Assembly: GCA_945871455.1 (NCBI GenBank)
Contig: CAMBXJ010000175.1
Location: 1 to 8,323 of the forward strand
Length of the DNA stretch: 8,323 nt
Direction: 5' to 3'
Origin: Asaia bogorensis
Lineage (GTDB): Bacteria; Pseudomonadota; Alphaproteobacteria; Acetobacterales; Acetobacteraceae
Shown here in pieces: positions 1 through 5,899 of this stretch (the stretch's first letter is position 1; every line of letters begins with the position of its first letter). A model generated the notes under the pieces. That model did no database searches. It was not told the origin of the DNA and saw only the letters and a program-made list of their open reading frames with translations. The position numbers and the translations under genes are program-made.

Positions 1-95
1 CGGATCACGGTTGCGTGAGGCGCCAGTCCCGCGGCCACCGCATCCGCGCCCAGCGCCAGCGCGGCCGCGTCGCGCGGGACGAAAACCCGGGTCAC
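1..95 (-). CDS. fdsB: NAD-dependent formate dehydrogenase beta subunit, 5' fragment
   Basis: Only the first 31 codons are present; the gene runs off the left edge. The start is GTG, and its bases overlap the TGA stop of fdsG (GTGA), the usual translational coupling of these two subunits. The visible N-terminus (VTRVFVPRDAAALALGADAV) has the 'vyVPRDsaALALGADeVA' opening that I know from FdsB proteins. In the family, FdsB is the NuoF-like flavoprotein: it carries FMN and a [4Fe-4S] cluster and passes electrons from formate oxidation to NAD+. None of those binding motifs lie within this fragment, so the call rests on the N-terminal match and on fdsG immediately upstream. Confidence 0.82.
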   Translation of the reverse strand, partial: MTRVFVPRDAAALALGADAVAAGLAPHATVI

Positions 96-562
96 GACAG
101 ACGCTCCAGCGCGGTTTCGACCCGCCCCGCGTCCAGGCGAGCCAGCGGCTGCCCATCCAGCATGCCCGCCGGGCCGATCGCGCAAAGCCCCAGGCAGAAC
201 ACCGGTTCCAACGTCACCGCGCCATCCGCCGTGGTGCCGTGCCAATCCACCTTCAGCCGTCCGCGCACATGGTCGGCCAGCGCATCGGCGCCCACGGCCT
301 GACACGCCTCCGCCCGGCACACCTGCAACACATGCCGGCCCGGCGGCGTCCTCCGAAACTCATGATAGAAAGACACAATCCCATGCACTTCCGCGCGACT
401 GATATTCAGCACGGCCGCGACCATCGGCACGGCATCGGTGGGGACGCAGCCAAACGCGTGCTGCAAGGCGTGCAGGATTGGCAGAGCGGCGCCCTCCCGG
501 CCCAGTTCGCCGGCAATGATCTCCGCCGCGCGGTCTTCGCTCCAAGGCTCCTGGACGGCCAC
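92..562 (-). CDS. fdsG: NAD-dependent formate dehydrogenase gamma subunit ([2Fe-2S], NuoE-like)
   Basis: Protein of 156 residues, normal for FdsG and the NuoE/HoxE family. It has a helical N-terminus and then a thioredoxin-like [2Fe-2S] domain. Four cysteines in the family pattern are visible: C82-x4-C87 (VCRAEAC) and C123-x3-C127 (CLGLC); 'HGIVSFYHEF' (60-69) is the conserved NuoE-type segment. In FdsGBAD complexes this subunit relays electrons together with the flavoprotein FdsB during formate:NAD+ oxidoreduction in the cytoplasm. The start is GTG with a strong Shine-Dalgarno GGGAGG (569-574) six bases upstream, which decides this start. The stop overlaps the fdsB start by GTGA. NuoE of complex I has the same fold, but the FdsB-type partner and the absence of other nuo genes favour formate dehydrogenase. 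Confidence 0.9.
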   Translation of the reverse strand: MAVQEPWSEDRAAEIIAGELGREGAALPILHALQHAFGCVPTDAVPMVAAVLNISRAEVHGIVSFYHEFRRTPPGRHVLQVCRAEACQAVGADALADHVRGRLKVDWHGTTADGAVTLEPVFCLGLCAIGPAGMLDGQPLARLDAGRVETALERLS

Positions 563-642
563 GTGTGTCCTCCCGACGCCAGGAATTGGTCCTGGTTGAC
601 CGCAACTAGAGGGACGTCGGCCTCAAATTGCAAGAAAGTCGA

Positions 643-671
643 GGTATGTTGCGATAGAAAAAATCTATCAA
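643..671 (-). promoter_or_regulatory. Possible fdsG promoter
   Basis: On the minus strand TTGATA (666-671) could serve as a -35 element, with CATACC (643-648) 17 bases downstream as a weak -10. It lies about 80-110 bases upstream of the fdsG GTG and overlaps the palindrome at 653-669. The -35 is good and the -10 poor, which would suit a promoter that needs an activator. Inferred from sequence only. Confidence 0.3.
653..669. promoter_or_regulatory. LysR-type operator-like palindrome (T-N11-A) upstream of fdsG
   Basis: Perfect six-base inverted repeat GATAGA-N5-TCTATC. It contains ATAG-N7-CTAT, which fits the T-N11-A box recognised by LysR-type regulators (T655 and A667). Formate dehydrogenase fds operons are commonly accompanied by a LysR-like regulator, FdsR; no such gene is in this window. 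The site sits in an AT-rich patch of otherwise GC-rich DNA and overlaps the proposed -35. Confidence 0.45.
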
Positions 672-678
672 GCGTGGT

Positions 679-721
679 CACGCTGGGCGGGCGGTATCGG
701 CGTTTGAACCATTGGAGCAAA
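679..721 (+). repeat. Direct repeat, left copy
   Basis: A 43-base stretch that aligns without gaps to 909-951, with 32 of 43 identical positions including a shared nine-base core GTATCGGCG. The two copies bracket the inverted repeat at 748-874. They may be old duplicated flanks or parts of a dispersed intergenic repeat family. Confidence 0.5.
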
Positions 722-747
722 CAGATGCCCACCGGCCGAAGCAATGG

Positions 748-874
748 CCCTCCAGCCGGCGCCACCTCGTCATGCCGGCGCAGGCCGGCATCCACGACTT
801 TCCCGGGCCGCAATCACGGAAGGCGTGGATGGCGGGTCTGCACCCGCCATGACGGGGAAGCACCGGCTGGTGGG
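748..874. repeat. Long imperfect inverted repeat (REP/BIME- or MITE-like)
   Basis: The left arm (about 748-804) and the reverse complement of the right arm (about 819-874) share blocks CCAGCCGG, CGTCATG and ATCCACG with scattered mismatches, around a loop of about 14 bases. Each arm also contains its own short palindrome: ATGCCGGC-GCAG-GCCGGCAT (772-791) and ATGGCGGG-TCTGCA-CCCGCCAT (829-850). The element could therefore fold as one long hairpin or two small ones, like paired REP sequences. 'CGTCATGCCGGC...GCCGGCATCCACG' resembles dispersed intergenic repeats I know from proteobacterial genomes. No coding capacity is evident. Confidence 0.7.
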
Positions 875-908
875 TCGCTATTTCTGCCCGTTGGCTTAGA
901 CGCGCGAT

Positions 909-951
909 CACGCCGAGCGGGACGTATCGGCGCGTGAATCACGCGATCAAA
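909..951 (+). repeat. Direct repeat, right copy
   Basis: Partner of 679-721, 32 of 43 positions identical, ungapped. It includes a small perfect hairpin CGCGTG-AAT-CACGCG (931-945) just beyond the fliP stop codon (reading the minus strand). The hairpin has no following T-run, so it is not a convincing intrinsic terminator. Confidence 0.5.
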
Positions 952-958
952 CACAGAC

Positions 959-1714
959 CTACCCGCCGGCGCCCACGAAACTCTGCACCAGACTGCCCGC
1001 GACCAGCCGCCATCCGTCCACCAGGACGAAGAAAATCAGCTTGAACGGCAGCGACACCGCGTTCGGCGGCAGCATCATCATGCCCAGGCTCATCAACACA
1101 CTGGCCACCACCATGTCGATGACCAGGAACGGCAGGAACAGCAGGAACCCCATCTCGAACGCACGCCGCAACTCGCCGATCAGGAACGCCGGCGCCACGG
1201 CCCGCCACGGTGCCTGGTCCGGCGTCTGCGGTGCCGGCAACCGCCCCAGGTCAAGGAAGAATTGCAGATCCCCCTCCCGCAGATTGGCAAGCATGAATTT
1301 GTGGAACGGCAGACTGGCCAGACGCAGCCCCTCGATCTCTCCCAACTTGCCTTCCATCATCGGCTGGATCCCGGTGAGCCAGGCCTGCTCCATCACCGGT
1401 TCCATGACGAAGAACGAAAGAAACAGCGCCAGCCCGATCAGCACGATGTTCGGCGGCGCCCCCTGGGTGCTGAGCGCGCTGCGCAGCAGCGACAAAACGA
1501 TCACCATCCGGGTGAAGGATGTCACCATGACCAGCAGACTTGGCGCCAGCGACAGCACCGTCACCAGCGCCGTCAATTGCACCAACCTGCTGGTAGCCCC
1601 CGCCTCCCCCGCCGAACCCAGATCGATATTCACCGACTGCGCCTGGGCCTCCCCCAGGGCCGCCCCCAGGGCCACCAGAAGCAGCGGCACGCCAACCGCG
1701 AGCAGGCCCCTCAT
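959..1714 (-). CDS. fliP: Flagellar type III export gate protein FliP
   Basis: Protein of 251 residues, typical for FliP. It begins with a signal peptide (hydrophobic stretch 3-20, likely cleavage after AQA at 23-25), a known oddity of FliP. After a short periplasmic segment come a hydrophobic helix (44-62), the FliP signature 'MVTSFTRMVIVLSLLRSAL' followed by APPN and 'GLALFLSFFVMEPV', and two C-terminal hydrophobic segments around 'FLLFLPFLVIDMVVASVLMSLGMMM'. In the family FliP is the main subunit of the FliP5-FliQ4-FliR1 export gate in the inner membrane at the flagellar base. The ATG at 1714 overlaps the fliO stop as ATGA and places the signal peptide at the N-terminus; an in-frame extension upstream to 1798 lies inside fliO and is rejected. 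fliQ and fliR lie on the opposite strand about 2 kb away. Confidence 0.96.
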   Translation of the reverse strand: MRGLLAVGVPLLLVALGAALGEAQAQSVNIDLGSAGEAGATSRLVQLTALVTVLSLAPSLLVMVTSFTRMVIVLSLLRSALSTQGAPPNIVLIGLALFLSFFVMEPVMEQAWLTGIQPMMEGKLGEIEGLRLASLPFHKFMLANLREGDLQFFLDLGRLPAPQTPDQAPWRAVAPAFLIGELRRAFEMGFLLFLPFLVIDMVVASVLMSLGMMMLPPNAVSLPFKLIFFVLVDGWRLVAGSLVQSFVGAGG

Positions 1715-1983
1715 CGCGGCGCGTCCTGGTCCGCCACCCAGCCGACGACGGTATCGGAGCCTCCGCCCGTCAGCAGCAGCACCTGCCGACCGCCACACCG
1801 CACCAGATGCAGGCGTCGGCGGGAATCGAGCGCGATGGTCTCATCGACCGCCAGCAATCGGGGCCGGCCTGGATTGGCCTTGAAGCCACCGGCCCGCGCC
1901 AGCCGCCCGGCGGCGACCACCAGGGCAAGCACAACGGCCAGTGCGGCGATGGTCGTCGCAATCGTGGCGATATCGGGGATCAT
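1711..1983 (-). CDS. fliO: Flagellar biosynthesis protein FliO
   Basis: Protein of 90 residues, at the short end for FliO. One N-terminal transmembrane helix (about 5-25) is followed by a basic cytoplasmic domain with the FliO-type pattern 'LAVDETIALDSRRRLHLVRCG' and 'VLLLTGGGSDTVVGW'. In the family FliO is an assembly factor that stabilises FliP during export-gate formation. The ATG at 1983 is preceded by AAAAGG about ten bases upstream. The stop overlaps the fliP start (ATGA), so the two are probably translationally coupled, as expected for FliO and FliP. Confidence 0.88.
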   Translation of the reverse strand: MIPDIATIATTIAALAVVLALVVAAGRLARAGGFKANPGRPRLLAVDETIALDSRRRLHLVRCGGRQVLLLTGGGSDTVVGWVADQDAPR

Positions 1984-2025
1984 GCACGCAAGCCTTTTGC
2001 CAGCGTTGAAGGGGGGACGGGACAG

Positions 2026-2053
2026 CGCGTGATCGCACCGGGCGGATCACGCG
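2026..2053. repeat. Perfect 9-bp inverted repeat between the small gene and fliO
   Basis: CGCGTGATC-N10-GATCACGCG in the 76-base spacer between the stop at 2060 and the fliO start at 1983. Read on the minus strand it could form a stem after the small gene, but no T-run follows, so it is either a weak attenuator, an operator or a relic. The same half-site resembles the hairpin at 931-945 (CGCGTGAATCACGCG) beyond fliP, so both sides of fliOP carry it. Confidence 0.4.
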
Positions 2054-2059
2054 ATGGCA

Positions 2060-2326
2060 CTAGGGCGGTCGTACGGATGCGCTAAGACACGCGGCCAGCG
2101 CGTCGACCGACTGCAGCAGTTCCTCCATATCCGGGCGCACGACCCGGCCCTGCTCGGGCGGCAGGTCCAACGCCTTGGCGCATAACAGGCCGGCCTGCAG
2201 ATCGAACCCCTCAAGGTTCACCTGATGGCCGTCCCGCACCGAAGTGCGCGCGATCGAAATCGTGTTGCTCAGGTCTTCCAGGAAGGAGCGGAGCGAGGTC
2301 AGGGGCTCATTGCCGTTGGTCTGCAT
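2060..2326 (-). CDS. Small hypothetical protein upstream of fliO
   Basis: Protein of 88 residues from the ATG at 2326; a TTG seven codons upstream (2347) is an alternative start. Neither start has a clear Shine-Dalgarno. I do not recognise a named family with confidence. It looks mostly helical and acidic, with no signal peptide or membrane segment: 'SLRSFLEDLSNTISIARTSV' (10-29), then 'VNLEGFDLQAGLLCAKALDL' (35-54), then 'MEELLQSVDALAACLSASV' (67-85). The pattern G-x-x-V-N/D-L-x-G-x-D...C-x-x-A-x-x-LP resembles small uncharacterised proteins I associate with alphaproteobacterial flagellar loci. Size and helical character would suit a chaperone of the FlgN kind, but that is a guess. It is co-directional with fliO (76-base gap) and divergent from flgB. 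Confidence 0.6.
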   Translation of the reverse strand: MQTNGNEPLTSLRSFLEDLSNTISIARTSVRDGHQVNLEGFDLQAGLLCAKALDLPPEQGRVVRPDMEELLQSVDALAACLSASVRPP

Positions 2327-2372
2327 GCCGCCATTAGAAACCAACAAGATGAATCAAATCTTTCCATCGGCA

Positions 2373-2387
2373 TTAACCGGTCCTTCA
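2373..2387. promoter_or_regulatory. Candidate CtrA box in the divergent flagellar promoter region
   Basis: TTAA-CCGGTCC-TTCA matches the CtrA consensus TTAA-N7-TTAA at seven of eight fixed positions, and the left half continues as TTAACC. It lies 24 bases before the flgB ATG, in the 84-base space between flgB and the divergent gene at 2326, so it could act on either side. CtrA controls class II flagellar genes in several alphaproteobacteria, and the CtrA-pathway kinase CckA is encoded downstream in the same operon. No footprinting-type evidence is possible here. Confidence 0.45.
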
Positions 2388-2410
2388 ATTTTGCCGGTCA
2401 TCCTGCGCCC

Positions 2411-2800
2411 ATGAACCCTCTTCGCATCGGCGTGTTCGACCTGGCGAAAAGTCGCCTGCAATGGACCGAGCAGCGGCAATCGGTGCTGGCGAAGAACATC
2501 GCCAACGCCAGCACACCCGCGTTCGAAGCCAAGGACCTGCCGAGTTTCGCGAAAGCGCTGGCGGCCCGGAACGGCGCCTCCGAACCGGTGCGCACCCAGC
2601 CAAACCATATCGGCGGGATGGATGGCGGCGCCATCCGCCCGATCACCCCCCGCGCCAAGGCCCGGTCGCCAGACGGCAACACGGTGGCGATGGACGAACA
2701 ACTGTCCAAGGTCGCCGACACCGAGACCACGCAGAACGTGGTGACGACGATCTACAAGAAATACATCGCCATGTTCGGCATGGCCCTGGGAAAGGTATGA
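2411..2800 (+). CDS. flgB: Flagellar proximal rod protein FlgB
   Basis: Protein of 129 residues, normal for FlgB. The N-terminal rod motif is clear: 'LAKNIANASTPAFEAKDLPSF' spans about 27-47. The C-terminal amphipathic helix 'TTQNVVTTIYKKYIAMFGMALG' matches the family end. FlgB forms part of the proximal rod between the MS ring and the distal rod and is exported by the flagellar type III system, so no signal peptide is expected. The ATG at 2411 gives the usual N-terminus; an in-frame extension back to 2225 would overlap the divergent gene and is not supported. No strong Shine-Dalgarno is visible. It is the first gene of the plus-strand flagellar operon. Confidence 0.95.
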   Translation: MNPLRIGVFDLAKSRLQWTEQRQSVLAKNIANASTPAFEAKDLPSFAKALAARNGASEPVRTQPNHIGGMDGGAIRPITPRAKARSPDGNTVAMDEQLSKVADTETTQNVVTTIYKKYIAMFGMALGKV

Positions 2801-2831
2801 CGATCATGGTCGTTCCGACGAAGGTCACGCC

Positions 2832-3242
2832 ATGGCCGATCTGACCAAGGCCCTGGGCATTTCCTCGACCGGCATGCAGGCGCAGACGGTGCGGCTGCGG
2901 GTCATCGCGGAAAACCTGGCGAACCAGGACACCACCGGTTCGTCGCCCGGCGCCGATCCCTACCGGCGCAAGACCGTTTCCTTTCAGACCAAGATGGATG
3001 CCGCCCTCGGCACCGACACCGTGCGAGTCAGGCAGATCGGCCGCGACAAGGCCGATTTCACCGTCCGTTTCGACCCCGCCAACCCCGCCGCCAACCCGGA
3101 AGGATATGTGAAGCTGCCCAACGTCAACAGCTTCGTCGAAATCATGGACATGCGGGACGCCGAACGATCCTACAGCGCCAACCTGTCGGTCATGCAGGCC
3201 ACCCGCGGCATGCTGACCCGCACGATCGAGATGCTGAAATGA
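2832..3242 (+). CDS. flgC: Flagellar proximal rod protein FlgC
   Basis: Protein of 136 residues, normal length. It starts with the rod-protein helix 'GISSTGMQAQTVRLRVIAEN' followed by LANQDTTG, then 'DPYRRKTVSF', and ends with the conserved FlgC segment 'LPNVNSFVEIMDMRDAERSY' plus a C-terminal helix. It assembles with FlgB and FlgF into the proximal rod after export through the flagellar gate. It lies 31 bases after flgB and overlaps the fliE start by four bases (ATGA). Confidence 0.96.
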   Translation: MADLTKALGISSTGMQAQTVRLRVIAENLANQDTTGSSPGADPYRRKTVSFQTKMDAALGTDTVRVRQIGRDKADFTVRFDPANPAANPEGYVKLPNVNSFVEIMDMRDAERSYSANLSVMQATRGMLTRTIEMLK

Positions 3243-3556
3243 GCCTGATCCCCACCATTACGATCACGCCATCCTCGGCCGCCGACGCCTATGGCAAGGT
3301 CAGCCGGGGCGATATCGGCGGCACCAGCGGACCCGCATCCGGCAGCTTCGATGCCACCCTGAAACGCGCGTTGGAGACCGCCGTGGACACCGGCCACAAG
3401 GCCGACGCCCACGCGATGCGGGCGATTTCCGGGCAGGGCAATCTGACCGATGTCGTGACCGCCTTGTCCCAGGCGGAACTGACTCTGCAAACCGCGACCG
3501 CCGTCCGCGACCGCGTCGTCCAGGCCTATCAGGACATCATCCGCATGCCGATCTGA
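3239..3556 (+). CDS. fliE: Flagellar MS-ring/rod adaptor FliE
   Basis: Protein of 105 residues, normal for FliE. The C-terminal half carries the family signature 'VVTALSQAELTLQTATAVRD' followed by RVVQAYQDIIRMPI, the helical domain that joins the rod to FliF and the export gate. The N-terminal 35 residues are rich in Ser, Gly and Thr and look flexible. The ATG overlaps the flgC stop (ATGA). FliE is one of the first proteins exported during basal-body assembly; the flgB-flgC-fliE order is standard. Confidence 0.95.
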   Translation: MSLIPTITITPSSAADAYGKVSRGDIGGTSGPASGSFDATLKRALETAVDTGHKADAHAMRAISGQGNLTDVVTALSQAELTLQTATAVRDRVVQAYQDIIRMPI

Positions 3557-3583
3557 ACCGCCACCAGCCCCCGGACGCCCAAA

Positions 3584-3856
3584 ATGAGCGAATCCGACAT
3601 CGCCAGCCTCATCCGAGACGCCATGATCGTCATGCTCAAGATCGGCGGCCCGTTGATGCTGATCGGGCTTGCCGTTGGGCTGGTCATATCGCTGATCCAG
3701 GCCATCACCCAGATCAACGAGGCAACGCTCTCCTACGTGCCCAAGGTTCTGGCCCTCGGCGTTGCCGCGCTGCTGCTGGGTCCGTTCATGTTTTCCACCC
3801 TGTCCGCCTATACCCGGCTGCTGTTCGACCGGATGATTACCTCGGGCCTGCAATGA
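3584..3856 (+). CDS. fliQ: Flagellar type III export gate protein FliQ
   Basis: Protein of 90 residues with two transmembrane helices (about 17-40 and 53-77), the FliQ layout. The family pattern is visible in 'GLVISLIQAITQINEATLSY' and 'VPKVLALGVAALLLGPFM'. Four copies of FliQ pack around FliP and FliR in the inner-membrane export gate. It follows fliE by 27 bases. After its stop the operon is interrupted by an inverted repeat before fliR. Confidence 0.96.
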   Translation: MSESDIASLIRDAMIVMLKIGGPLMLIGLAVGLVISLIQAITQINEATLSYVPKVLALGVAALLLGPFMFSTLSAYTRLLFDRMITSGLQ

Positions 3857-3867
3857 TCGCGCGAACG

Positions 3868-3986
3868 GAGAAAATTCTCCCCCTCCCCTTGCGGAAGGGG
3901 GTTGGAGGCAGGGGTTTCTGGCAGTATCCCGCGACTTTACCCCTCCCCCCAGCCCCCTCCCGCAAGGGGAGGCGGAGAATTTTCTC
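3868..3986. repeat. 119-base inverted-repeat element inside the flagellar operon
   Basis: The outer arms 3868-3901 and 3953-3986 are inverted copies differing at only 2 of 34 positions, beginning GAGAAAATTCTCC and continuing CCTCCCCTTGCGG. With more mismatches the pairing extends to about 3916 and 3938, leaving a loop of roughly 20 bases. It fills most of the 157-base gap between fliQ and fliR, where neighbouring genes overlap or lie a few bases apart. I see no clear target-site duplication. The sequence resembles dispersed GC-rich intergenic repeats common in proteobacteria, whose chance translations (PSPQPPPARGGG-like) appear in spurious ORFs. It is transcribed as part of the operon and could form a strong hairpin. 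Confidence 0.8.
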
Positions 3987-4013
3987 GCCCTCCGCGACCT
4001 GCGGGTACGGTAA

Positions 4014-4811
4014 ATGATCGGCCCGACGGGAACCAACCTGCTGGCCGAATTGACGGCCGACCTGCCGGGATGGAGCTTCGCCTTCGTGCTGGTCCTGGCC
4101 CGGGTCAGCGCCGCCATCACGCTGCTGCCCGGTATCGGCGAAGCAGCACCCCCGCCGATGGTCCGGGTCGGTCTCGCGCTCGCCATCACCCTGCTGCTGC
4201 TTCCCGCCATCGCGCCCGGCGTCCCCGCGGTTCCCGATGCCGGCATACAGGCCGCCAGCATGATCGCCGCCGAGGTCGTGACCGGCCTGTGGTTCGGCTG
4301 GCTCGCCCGTCTGTTCGCCCTGGCCTTGCCAATGTCCGCGCAATTCATCGCCTATCTTCTTGGCCTGTCCAGCGTCCTGCAACCGGACGCCGAAATGGGC
4401 CCGCAATCGACGGCCCTGGCGAAGTTGTTCGAACTTGCCGCACCATTGTTGATCCTGGTGTCCGGCCTCTATGCCCTGCCGCTGTCGGCGCTGGCCGGAC
4501 TGTATCAACTGATTCCACCGGGGACGTGGCTTCCCGCCGCGGACGGATCGGCGATGGCCCTGCAAATCATCGGCCGCACCTTCGCCCTGGCCTTGCGGCT
4601 GGCCTCGCCTTTCGTCCTGGTCGCGGTGGTCTGGAACGTGGCGATCGGTCTGATGGCCCGCCTGGTGCCGCGCATGCAGATCTACTTCGTCGCCATGCCC
4701 GCGCAGATCATGGGCGGCCTGCTGCTGCTGGCGGGCCTGTCCGGCGCCATCGCCGCCGCCTGGCAGGACAGCGTCCGCGCGGCCTTTGACTCCTTGCCCG
4801 GCACCGGCTGA
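4014..4811 (+). CDS. fliR: Flagellar type III export gate protein FliR
   Basis: Protein of 265 residues, normal length, with about six hydrophobic segments: near 24-36, 52-64, 80-102, 107-120, 142-165 and 228-247. Family features include 'FVLVLARVSAAITLLPGIGE' near the N-terminus, 'AEVVTGLWFGWLARLFALAL' in the middle and 'WNVAIGLMARLVPRMQIYFV' near the C-terminus. One FliR completes the helical FliP-FliQ-FliR gate and contacts FlhB. The ATG at 4014 has only a weak GG-rich upstream region; the preceding inverted repeat may affect its translation. It ends five bases before flhB. Confidence 0.95.
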   Translation: MIGPTGTNLLAELTADLPGWSFAFVLVLARVSAAITLLPGIGEAAPPPMVRVGLALAITLLLLPAIAPGVPAVPDAGIQAASMIAAEVVTGLWFGWLARLFALALPMSAQFIAYLLGLSSVLQPDAEMGPQSTALAKLFELAAPLLILVSGLYALPLSALAGLYQLIPPGTWLPAADGSAMALQIIGRTFALALRLASPFVLVAVVWNVAIGLMARLVPRMQIYFVAMPAQIMGGLLLLAGLSGAIAAAWQDSVRAAFDSLPGTG

Positions 4812-4816
4812 CCCAG

Positions 4817-5899
4817 ATGGCGGATGACCAACAAACCGACCAGGAAGACAAGACAGAAGCCGCCACGCCCAAGCGGCTGCAACAATCCCGCGACGAAGGC
4901 GAGGCACCGGTCTCCCACGAGATCGTCACCCTGGTCAGCCTTGCCGGCGTCGCCTTGGCCTTCATGGTGACCGGCCCCGCCATATCCCAGGACCTTGCGC
5001 ATCGTTTGAGCCTGTTCCTGAGCCGAACGGACGCAACCTCCCTGCTGGGCGCCGAGGGATTGTATCTGGCATCCATCGCGACGGTCTACGCGGTGGCGCC
5101 GGTGCTGCTGACCGCCTTGGCATGCGGTGTCGGCGCGGTCCTGTTGCAAACAAATTTCCTGGTTTCCGGAACAAGACTGCAACCCAAGATGCAGCGCGTC
5201 AGCCCGATCGCCGGCCTGGGGCGGCTGTTCAGCGCCGACAGCCTGATGGAGGGCGGCAAGTCGGTCGCCAAGACCGCCGTGGTCGGGTTCGCCGTGTGGC
5301 AGGTGTTGCTCGCCGACCTGCCGTCGTTGCTGTCGATGCCGTTCCTGGGCCTGGCCGCGTTGCTGGCGAACCTGATGCCGATGCTGATGCACGTGGTGCT
5401 GGCGGTGCTGGGCGTGCAACTGGTCATCGCCGCGGCCGACCTGTTCTGGGTCCGCTTCAGCCATGGCCGCAAATTGCGCATGACCCGCCAGAACATCCGC
5501 GATGAGATCAAGGAGACCGAGGGCGACCCCCAGATCAAGGCCCGGATCCGCCAGATCCGTCTGCAACGGTCTCGCCGGCGCATGCTGGCCGCCGTCCCCA
5601 AGGCAACCGTCGTCGTGACCAACCCCACCCATTACGCTGTTGCCCTGGCCTATGATCGGGCAAACAGTGCGGCACCCCGGGTTGTGGCGAAGGGAGTCGA
5701 TTCGATGGCCGCCCGCATCAGGGAAATGGCCGAGGCCAACAAGGTGCCGCTGGTGGCCAACCCACCGCTGGCGCGTGCGTTGTACCTCGTGGATCTGGAC
5801 AAGGATATTCCGGCCGAACATTTCCAGGCCGTGGCCGAGATCATCGCCTATGTCTGGCGCCTGGGCCAAGGCAACAGAAGCCGTGGGTCCGGGCCGTGA
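4817..5899 (+). CDS. flhB: Flagellar export substrate-specificity switch protein FlhB
   Basis: Protein of 360 residues, typical. The N-terminus 'DKTEAATPKRLQQSRDEGE' (11-29) is the standard FlhB opening; four transmembrane segments follow (about 34-53, 85-110, 152-178 and 187-210), then the cytoplasmic domain. The autocleavage motif NPTH sits at 269-272 within VVVTNPTHYAVAL, with cleavage expected between N269 and P270, and 'PRVVAKGVD' follows. FlhB forms the export-gate loop and switches secretion from rod/hook to filament substrates after cleavage. The stop overlaps the start of the kinase gene (GTGA). All key residues are intact. Confidence 0.97.
   Translation: MADDQQTDQEDKTEAATPKRLQQSRDEGEAPVSHEIVTLVSLAGVALAFMVTGPAISQDLAHRLSLFLSRTDATSLLGAEGLYLASIATVYAVAPVLLTALACGVGAVLLQTNFLVSGTRLQPKMQRVSPIAGLGRLFSADSLMEGGKSVAKTAVVGFAVWQVLLADLPSLLSMPFLGLAALLANLMPMLMHVVLAVLGVQLVIAAADLFWVRFSHGRKLRMTRQNIRDEIKETEGDPQIKARIRQIRLQRSRRRMLAAVPKATVVVTNPTHYAVALAYDRANSAAPRVVAKGVDSMAARIREMAEANKVPLVANPPLARALYLVDLDKDIPAEHFQAVAEIIAYVWRLGQGNRSRGSGP

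Noticed and set aside
748..874. CRISPR array or tRNA-like gene in the fdsG-fliP spacer
   Set aside because: There is one inverted pair rather than regularly spaced direct repeats, and no cloverleaf with anticodon and T-arm motifs could be found.
11..937. Plus-strand open frame of 308 codons opposite fdsG
   Set aside because: Antisense to fdsG, which has a strong ribosome binding site and all four cluster cysteines; the translation is Arg/Pro-rich and continues through a repeat.
931..945. Intrinsic terminator after fliP
   Set aside because: The stem is only six base pairs and no T-run follows on the minus strand, so it does not meet the pattern of a rho-independent terminator.
2225..2410. 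In-frame 62-codon N-terminal extension of flgB
   Set aside because: It overlaps the divergent small gene and its promoter region, and the extra residues have no counterpart in FlgB, which begins at MNPLRIGVFDLAKSR.
3170..4348. Long minus-strand open frame of 392 codons across flgC, fliE, fliQ and fliR
   Set aside because: It lies antisense to four well-recognised flagellar genes and reads through the inverted repeat; its translation is low-complexity Arg/Gly/His-rich, typical of shadow frames in GC-rich DNA.
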